Source: Halanaerobiales bacterium (GTDB lineage Bacteria > Bacillota_F > Halanaerobiia > DY22613). Taken from it: a DNA stretch of 10,951 bases. The stretch is from positions 1-10,951 of the forward strand of contig JAGMES010000143.1 in assembly GCA_023128035.1 (NCBI GenBank), given 5' to 3'. Under the pieces are notes generated by a model that searched no databases, was not told the origin of the DNA, and worked only from the letters and a program-made list of their open reading frames with translations. This document shows positions 8,601-10,951 of the stretch, piece after piece (the first letter of the stretch is position 1; every line of letters starts with the position of its first letter). The translations under genes and the position numbers were made by a program.

Positions 8601-9040
8601 TTAAGTAGTCTATAAATATTTAAATTGTTATATTCATCCTCCACTATTTTATCCGAATCCAAAAGTAAAACATTGATTTTTCTGTCCCACTCTTTAGTAA
8701 TTCGATCTACTCTGACCAAATTTTTGGAATGAAGTACAATCCAATTGGATTGTACTTCATTCATCATTATGCTTAATCTATTCTCTGGGTGTTTTAAATC
8801 TAGCGGAACAAATATTCCACCAGATTTCAGAATACCCAACATCGAAAAGATTAGTTCAGGACTTCTGTCTAACAAAAGTATAACGTTTTTGTTGTCAGTT
8901 AGCTGGCTTTGAAAGAAATTAGCTATTTGATTAGAGTATTTCTCTAATTCATAATAAGATACTTCTCTATTTCCATGTTTGATTGCAATCTTATCTGACA
9001 TTTTTTGTGCAATCTTTGAAATTTTGCTTTGTAAAGCCAT
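1..9040 (-). CDS. NRPS, three modules A-T-C-A-T-C-A-T-C (3' partial)
   Basis: Giant nonribosomal peptide synthetase, 3013 codons visible with no stop; the end lies beyond base 1. The start ATG at 9040 is set by the AAGGAGG site and by the A domain beginning almost at residue 1. The frame was checked at every domain and stays open. Landmarks: A1 with TSGSTGTPKG (166-175), YGTTE (313-317) and Lys510; T1 Ser566; C1 HHIISDG (757-763); A2 with YTSGSTGK (1229-1236) and Lys1566; T2 Ser1622; C2 HHIISDG (1803-1809); A3 with YTSGSTGN (from 2275) and Lys2606; T3 Ser2666; C3 HHIISDG (2846-2852), cut at the edge. It should extend the peptide from the upstream protein by three residues. No E, MT, TE or R domain is present. 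It starts with an A domain rather than a C domain, so its first module is completed by the C domain ending the upstream protein. The three modules are detailed separately. Confidence 0.97.
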   Translation of the reverse strand, partial: MALQSKISKIAQKMSDKIAIKHGNREVSYYELEKYSNQIANFFQSQLTDNKNVILLLDRSPELIFSMLGILKSGGIFVPLDLKHPENRLSIMMNEVQSNWIVLHSKNLVRVDRITKEWDRKINVLLLDSDKIVEDEYNNLNIYRLLKNQSQDYEQVEAKNCYIYFTSGSTGTPKGILGRHKSLEHFVAWEIKEFGIDQEFNISQLTSPSFDAILRDIFTTLSIGATICIPENDDIILNSQRLIEWINLNQITLIHMTPALFKSLISELNDPDSFQSLKYILMAGEKLRGNDVKKFIELFSARARNRIQLVNLYGTTETTLIKFFYRIKEEDRFKTNIPVGEAIDHTQVLVLNKTMKICKPGIVGEVYIRTPFVTSGYYKRPDATKEVFLINPFTKNPRDIIYKTGDLGRMLPDGNLEIIGRIDQQVKIRGMRVEPGDIEFKMLAHDAVRDAIIIDREDENGETYLCGYIISNRDISISEMRQFLEKVLPDYMIPTYLVRLDKMPLNPNGKIDRSALPEPDKNIDTGVEYVAPGNEIEEKLAKIWSEVLDREKIGINDNFFDLGGHSLKATSVVSKIYQEFEVDIPLREMFKDPTIKAISEYIQRAEKSSYAFIPVTQERDFENGYYPVSSAQSRLYLLNQLDTTNTNYNMPQAMLIEGEIDKEKLHHAFLKLIKRHDSLRTSFQLIEGEVVQRIYQDVDFSIQSYEIESQADFKKEVQHLVNEFVMPFELRKAPLLRVGLAKFRGTKDKYALLYDMHHIISDGTSLYILINDFIALYQGKELPDLRIQYKDFTIWQNNLFNSDKINDMEEYWLNHFSTDQDEIPVLNLPTDYPRPAELSFEGNQFDFNIGTKLTEKLNGLSKETQTTLYMILLAAYNLLLSKYSGQEDVIVGSPISGRPNVDLEQLIGMFINTLAMRNRPQGNLSFAEFLADVKDNALQAYEYQDYQFEMLVNKLDLQRDLSRNPLFDTMFVLQNFNSSITADVSNLKVSTIEFENPVSKFDLTLKAAENSGDIYFRFEYCTKLFKQETIERLSRHFINILNVIVENSDRKLSEINIISNQERDQLLNEFNNSKTETLQISKQIHQLFEEQVEKGQDTVAIIFEEHKLTYRELNEKANRLARTLRENGVNAGSIVGISVNRSFEMMIGILGILKAGGAYLPINPDYPEERVGYMLKDSGANILLTHEYLVNEVPFRGQIVALEDEQIYHKASSNLEPINNSQGLAYIIYTSGSTGKPKGVMVSHKALNNFLCNIYSSFGKNVGIQDNCLSLTNISFDVSVCEIFMPLVFGATLVLYNNEMIPDIHNLVRTILDKEITFAYIPPTILKEVYEGLSSEEVKLNKMLVGVEPIKDYVLEDYLKLNDNMKIINGYGPTEATICTTFYKYGQTSPVGRNIPIGKPLANTQIYILDQYLNLAPKGAVGELCISGDGLAEGYLNREDLTAEKFVPNPFISGMKMYKTGDMARLLSDGNIEFLGRIDHQVKIRGYRIEPGEIENQLLNYHSVKAAIVVDKEDNNGAKYLCVYLVSDQEVTVGELREFLLKSLPEYMIPSYFVQLDQMPLTANGKINRKALPEPEGNIEVGTEYEAPRNETEEKLVDIWKELLRIEKVGINDNFFELGGHSLKATAFVGKIRKELNVEVPLKEIFKTPTIEEISKYIQSTTKTTYKAIEKVETTEYYEASSAQKRMYLLQQFDLQGTGYNIGGALEIEGKLNLENVEKAFVELIKRHETLRTSFETIEEKLVQKVNLGELNFKVEYIEKTDKATPEVVNEFIRSFDLSKAPLFRVGIIRVQEDKYILMFDMHHIISDGTSMGILVNEFTNLYEGKELDELRIQYKDYAAWQNNLLRSDVMKKQEEYWINRFSDQVPVLNLPTDHPRPAIKSLEGDSISFKLDKILTKDLKRISKETGSTMYMVLLSGLNILLSKYSGQEDIIVGSPIAGRTHPDLEKVIGMFVNTLTMRNYPKSNKTYKELLKEVKENALEAYEHQDYQFEELVDKLDLIRDMSRNPLFDVMFIMQNMDNGELKVQDLKFRSYNYENKISKFDLTISASEIVLTGTDEEIFLNFEYSTKLYKRETIERMISHFRNILKAVTVDTDTKLSEIEMLTKEEKDQILYDFNNTYADYPRDKTIQELFEEQVNKNPDYIAVVYQGQKLTYRDLNVRANNLAYLLREQGVKADALVGIIAEKSLEMIIGVMAILKAGGAYLPIDPEYPTERINYMLSDTSVNVLLSQGDVGSDFDFNGVIIDILDETLYLTNKGTTQNISAPGSLAYVIYTSGSTGNPKGVMIEHSNVVRLVKNIDYVQFEDGDKILQTGTLAFDASTFEIWGSLLNGLELHLGSKDLILRPEEMAKYLVNNQINILFITIALFNVMAEEKPDMFKSLKFLLTGGEVASPKHFNKVKRECKDLKIANIYGPTENTTFSTIFFVNQECSGTIPIGKFISNTTGYVVDKDNKLVSIGVCGELCLGGDGLARGYLNNPELTAEKFVQNPFIPKEKMYRTGDMVRWLPDGNIEFLGRIDHQVKIRGFRIELGEIENSLLNYEAIKEAVVIYRKDENDKYLCAYVVSHREITLMELREYLSKNLPDYMIPSYFVQLEKMPLNKNGKINRKTLPKPEGNIFTGVEYEAPRNEIEEKLVDIWKEVLGAILGIEKVGINDNFFELGGHSLKATVLLSKMHKKLNVEIPLSQVFISPTIKELAQYIIKAEEKIFFAIQPVEEAEYYLASSSQKRLYIMWQLAEKSLAYNMSSALILEGEFDSSRFEKTINALVNRHEALRTSFRLVNGELMQQIHQDVDLNLSYQIIEEDKLKETAIEFIRPFDLSKAPLLRVALIKFSSNKHMLLFDMHHIISDGVSMAILTKDFNNLHDDKELPELKIQYKDYALWHNSLMNSEIMEKMSEYWIRKLDNFTYTELPATNISLDRQLDGKTKQTVLDNLLTEQINKFCINHKISKFIFMLATFEILLMKTINQNDITIGIPVAGRRHEDLQNIIGVFLNVLVTRSKIDNNATFKDY
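2681..5788 (-). other. Module 2 of second NRPS: A, T, C
   Basis: Residues ~1085 to ~2120. The A domain has LFEEQ at its start, YTSGSTGKPKG (1229 on), FDVSVCE (Asp1277, Cys1281), YGPTEATIC and NGKINRK with Lys1566. The pocket code read by alignment to GrsA is about D-V-C-Y-L-G-G-I-C-K, which I cannot assign. In the usual LVGGE stretch one Gly is Val (LVGVE, Val1347). The carrier domain carries ELGGHSLKA with Ser1622. The C domain begins near 1677 (SSAQKRM), has MHHIISDG (His1803, His1804, Asp1808) and RDMSRNPLF, and resembles the C domain of module 1 closely (both with VLNLPTD and a GMF(I/V)NTL motif). It joins the growing chain to the residue loaded on module 3. Confidence 0.9.
8130..8142. 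repeat. 13-nt alternating CG tract
   Basis: An uninterrupted alternating C/G run, six CG units plus one C, in an otherwise very AT-rich region. In the minus-strand frame it encodes part of SARAR (residues 300-304), shortly before the A-domain motif YGTTE. The frame remains open through it. It is a dinucleotide microsatellite with Z-DNA potential; gain or loss of one unit would shift the frame. Confidence 0.93.
8727..8762. repeat. Perfect 36-bp palindrome inside the NRPS coding sequence
   Basis: Two 18-nt arms with no loop and no mismatch, centred between 8744 and 8745 (centre CCAATTGG). It lies in the first A domain of the second NRPS, between the start of the domain and its TSGSTG motif, and encodes part of the stretch MNEVQSNWIVLHS. 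The protein alignment with other A domains needs no insertion here, so the palindrome seems to have arisen within existing coding sequence. No T-run follows on either strand, so it is not an intrinsic terminator. Confidence 0.95.
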
Positions 9041-9047
9041 CTTATAA

Positions 9048-9054
9048 CCTCCTT
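9048..9054 (-). promoter_or_regulatory. Strong Shine-Dalgarno of the second NRPS gene
   Basis: AAGGAGG on the minus strand, 7 nt before the ATG at 9040. It partly overlaps the second of two tandem stop codons (TAG 9058-9056, TAA 9055-9053) ending the upstream gene. This fixes the start of the downstream gene and suggests translation at a level similar to the upstream gene. There is no room for a promoter or terminator in the 15-nt gap. Confidence 0.93.
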
Positions 9055-9055
9055 A

Positions 9056-10951
9056 CTAAAAATCGAATTCGTCAAAATTATCATCACTGAAAAGGTCATC
9101 GAAATCTTCCATCATATCATTTGAGTCAGTTAATTCCATTTGAGTAATTATACTTTCCTCATCTTGTAAAACAATGTTAATGATCTTTTCAATCTCTACT
9201 GGAATCGTTTCGATAATATAATCCTCATATTTATCGCGTTTATATACTAAATTTAAATGTATATCATCCTGTCTCTCTGAAACATATAATGTAAGATCAT
9301 ATTTTGCTTCCACTTTTTCCACTAAATATGGTCGGATAGTGATTTCTGCTAAAGTCTGATCCTCGCCACCAAAGTACGGTAGATAGTTAAAGAGAATTGA
9401 GAATAATGAATCACCTTGATAGTTATTTACCTCTCTAATTTTTAAGTCCAACATGTCAAATGGATAATCCTGATTTTCAAAAGCCTCTGTTGTTACTTCT
9501 TTAATCTGATGTAAGTATTCATTAAATCTCATCTCATCTCTAATCTCAGAACGAATGATCAATAAATTCAAGAAAAGTCCAATCAAATCTTGCAATTCTA
9601 CTTTATTCTTGCCTGCAATAGGAATACCGATTGAAAGATCCTCCTGATCTATCGTTTTGAAAATAGCAATTTTAAATACCGCTATCATAAACATGAATTT
9701 AGTCACATTATGTTTAACGCAAAACTCATCTATCTTCTCTACTAAGTCAACTCCTATTTCAAATGGTATTTGTGCACCAGCATTACTCTCTATTAAATCG
9801 GTAGTCATTGCTGGAAGTTGAGTATACTGTAAATCCTTTAATTTGTTTAACCAATATTCTTCTTGTTTTGCTATTACATTTTCTTCAAAGAGACGATATT
9901 GCCATACTGCAAAGTCCCGATATTGAATCTTTAATTCAGGTAATTCAATGCCTTGATAAAGTTTAACAAATTCAGTAACTATTATATTCATGGCACTTCC
10001 ATCTGCAATGATATGATGCATATCTAGCATCAAGAGATATTCATCTTTAAATTGTACCAATTCAACTCTGAGCAATGGCGCGATTTCTAGATCAAATGGT
10101 CTTATAAAACTATTTATCCTAGTATTTACTTTTATTTCATCCATTGCACAATCATTTAGATCAATATAATTTATCTCAAAATTCACGTCTTCATGTATAA
10201 TCTGAACTTGTTCACCATTCATAGTTTTAAAAGATGTTCGTAAAGATTCATGTCGTTTAACCATATTTTTAAATGCTACTTCCAATCTATCTAGTTCTAA
10301 ATTACCTTCAATGATAAATATAGCAGGCATATTATAACTAATGTCATTAACATTTAATTGATTAACCATATATAACCGTTTTTGAGCTAAAGAAATTGGA
10401 TAGTATTCTCTCTCTTCAACTGGTTCAATTACTAAATAAATACTCTCATCTGCCTTAATAATAAAGTTTGACAGTTCTTTGATTGTTGGAGTTTTAAATA
10501 CCTGACGAAGAGGAATTTCTACATTTAACTTCTTGTGAATTTTTGATAAAAGAATCGTAGCCTTTAAAGAATGTCCTCCAAGTTCAAAGAAATCATCATT
10601 AATTCCGATTTTTTCTATACCTAAAACATCTGACCATATTTCTAACATCTTTTCTTCTACATTATTAGTAGGTGCAACATACTTTACTCCTGCTTCAATG
10701 TTATCTTCTGGCTCAGGCAACGCCTTCCTATCAACCTTACCATTCGGGGTAAGTGGGATACTGTCAAGTTTAACAAAATATGAAGGAATCATATAGTCAG
10801 GTAATTCTTTAGACAAATGTTCTCTGAGCTCCGCCACTGTAAGTTCACTGTTTCCTACTATATAGGCACATAGGTATTTAATTTTGGAATTTTCTTTGGC
10901 CAAAACTACAGACTCTTTTATCGCTACATGCTTTAAAAGCTGGCTTTCTAT
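9056..10951 (-). CDS. NRPS, C-terminal part: (A)-T-C with acidic tail (5' partial)
   Basis: End of a multimodular nonribosomal peptide synthetase. The frame is open to the window edge, giving 631 residues before TAG; the true start lies outside. Domains in order: the C-terminal subdomain of an adenylation domain (residues 1 to ~80, with core motif NGKVDRK, Lys72 being the expected catalytic lysine); a carrier domain with ELGGHSLKA, Ser128 (codon 10570-10568) taking the phosphopantetheine arm; and a full condensation domain from ~184, with SLAQKRL, RHESLRTSF, MHHIIADG (His312, His313, Asp317), DFAVWQ and NQDYPFD. The C domain should join the upstream peptidyl chain to the amino acid loaded by the next protein. 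Its late motif is divergent: the usual RDxSRNPLF is replaced by NYQGDSLFS. The protein ends in an acidic, Phe-rich tail instead of running on into an A domain. A TAA follows the TAG directly in frame. The neighbouring NRPS gene starts 15 nt downstream, so the two are surely co-transcribed. The family call is certain; the product is unknown. Confidence 0.97.
   Translation of the reverse strand: MESQLLKHVAIKESVVLAKENSKIKYLCAYIVGNSELTVAELREHLSKELPDYMIPSYFVKLDSIPLTPNGKVDRKALPEPEDNIEAGVKYVAPTNNVEEKMLEIWSDVLGIEKIGINDDFFELGGHSLKATILLSKIHKKLNVEIPLRQVFKTPTIKELSNFIIKADESIYLVIEPVEEREYYPISLAQKRLYMVNQLNVNDISYNMPAIFIIEGNLELDRLEVAFKNMVKRHESLRTSFKTMNGEQVQIIHEDVNFEINYIDLNDCAMDEIKVNTRINSFIRPFDLEIAPLLRVELVQFKDEYLLMLDMHHIIADGSAMNIIVTEFVKLYQGIELPELKIQYRDFAVWQYRLFEENVIAKQEEYWLNKLKDLQYTQLPAMTTDLIESNAGAQIPFEIGVDLVEKIDEFCVKHNVTKFMFMIAVFKIAIFKTIDQEDLSIGIPIAGKNKVELQDLIGLFLNLLIIRSEIRDEMRFNEYLHQIKEVTTEAFENQDYPFDMLDLKIREVNNYQGDSLFSILFNYLPYFGGEDQTLAEITIRPYLVEKVEAKYDLTLYVSERQDDIHLNLVYKRDKYEDYIIETIPVEIEKIINIVLQDEESIITQMELTDSNDMMEDFDDLFSDDNFDEFDF
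9059..9127 (-). other. Acidic C-terminal tail, candidate subunit docking element
   Basis: The last 23 codons of the upstream NRPS encode 11 Asp/Glu, 5 Phe and no Lys or Arg. The tail follows the C domain where the other C domains of this locus continue through a linker into an A domain. Short acidic C-terminal motifs are known partners in docking between NRPS subunits, so a docking role with the downstream protein is a reasonable inference. No match to a specific docking family was established. The N-terminus of the next protein is Lys-rich (Lys6, 9, 13, 17 and 21), which would suit an electrostatic contact, but that segment is also the normal first helix of an A domain. Confidence 0.55.

Larger units (their letters stand above)
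5840..9040 (-). other. Module 1 of second NRPS: divergent A, T, C
   Basis: Residues 1 to ~1067. The A domain differs from the other two: YGTTE replaces YGPTE, and the pocket strand reads FDAILRD (Asp211, Arg215). Aligning by eye to the GrsA Phe pocket gives D-A-R-H-L-A-L-L-I-K, which I cannot assign to a substrate. Core motifs are otherwise intact: TSGSTGTPKG (166-175), YKTGDLGR from 402, and NPNGKIDR with Lys510. The carrier domain has DLGGHSLKA with Ser566. The C domain starts near 622 with SSAQSRL, carries MHHIISDG (His757, His758, Asp762) and ends with a standard RDLSRNPLF motif; the HH motif and lack of an upstream E domain suggest an LCL-type domain. The A domain contains both the perfect palindrome and the CG tract listed separately. 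The A domain has no C domain before it in the same protein. Confidence 0.9.

Noticed and set aside
8727..8762. The palindrome as an intrinsic terminator
   Set aside because: No T-run follows the hairpin on either strand and it lies inside an intact coding frame.
9041..9055. A promoter or terminator between the two NRPS genes
   Set aside because: Only 15 nt separate the genes and they are taken up by a second stop codon, the Shine-Dalgarno and its spacer.
1000..10620. Repeated similar DNA at each carrier domain as a dispersed repeat or CRISPR-like array
   Set aside because: The repeats are the conserved coding sequence of homologous T domains, spaced by whole modules.
9056..10903. A start at the TTG codon 10903 for the upstream gene
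   Set aside because: The same frame continues to the window edge with typical A-domain residues (IESQLLKHVAIKES) before it, so this is an internal codon of a 5'-truncated gene.

Overview
The window is part of a nonribosomal peptide synthetase (NRPS) locus. Both genes lie on the minus strand and are read from high to low coordinates, and they fill the window except for a 15-nt gap. Base composition is strongly AT-rich, roughly one third G+C by eye, and codons favour A/T in the third position. With the strong AAGGAGG ribosome-binding site, this suggests a low-GC Gram-positive (Bacillota, perhaps a clostridial or halanaerobial anaerobe). The assignment is inferred from composition and style, not from any marker gene.

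Layout, in the direction of transcription. (1) 10951 to 9056 is the 3' end of an NRPS gene whose 5' part lies outside the window. It encodes the C-terminal piece of an adenylation (A) domain, a carrier (T) domain and a condensation (C) domain, and ends in a short, very acidic, Phe-rich tail. (2) A 15-nt gap holds a second stop codon and a strong Shine-Dalgarno sequence. (3) 9040 to 1 is a second giant NRPS gene, open to the window edge (3013 codons seen, no stop). Its domain order is A-T-C-A-T-C-A-T-C, with the last C cut by the edge. I saw no epimerase, methyltransferase, reductase or thioesterase domain.

How it works together: the first protein hands a growing peptide to the second. The subunit boundary falls between C and A, inside a module, rather than at the more common T/C junction. 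The last C domain of protein 1 therefore has to work with the first A-T of protein 2. Protein 2 activates three further residues, the third probably Ile/Val-like from its pocket code; the other two cannot be assigned. All four C domains have an intact HHxxxDG motif, and nothing suggests D-residues within this stretch.

Points worth a second look are a perfect 36-bp palindrome inside the coding sequence at 8727-8762, a 13-nt pure CG tract at 8130-8142, the acidic tail at the split module, two C-domain subclasses whose arrangement predicts where gene 2 ends, and several local changes in conserved A- and T-domain motifs. No promoter, terminator, tRNA, CRISPR or mobile element was found.
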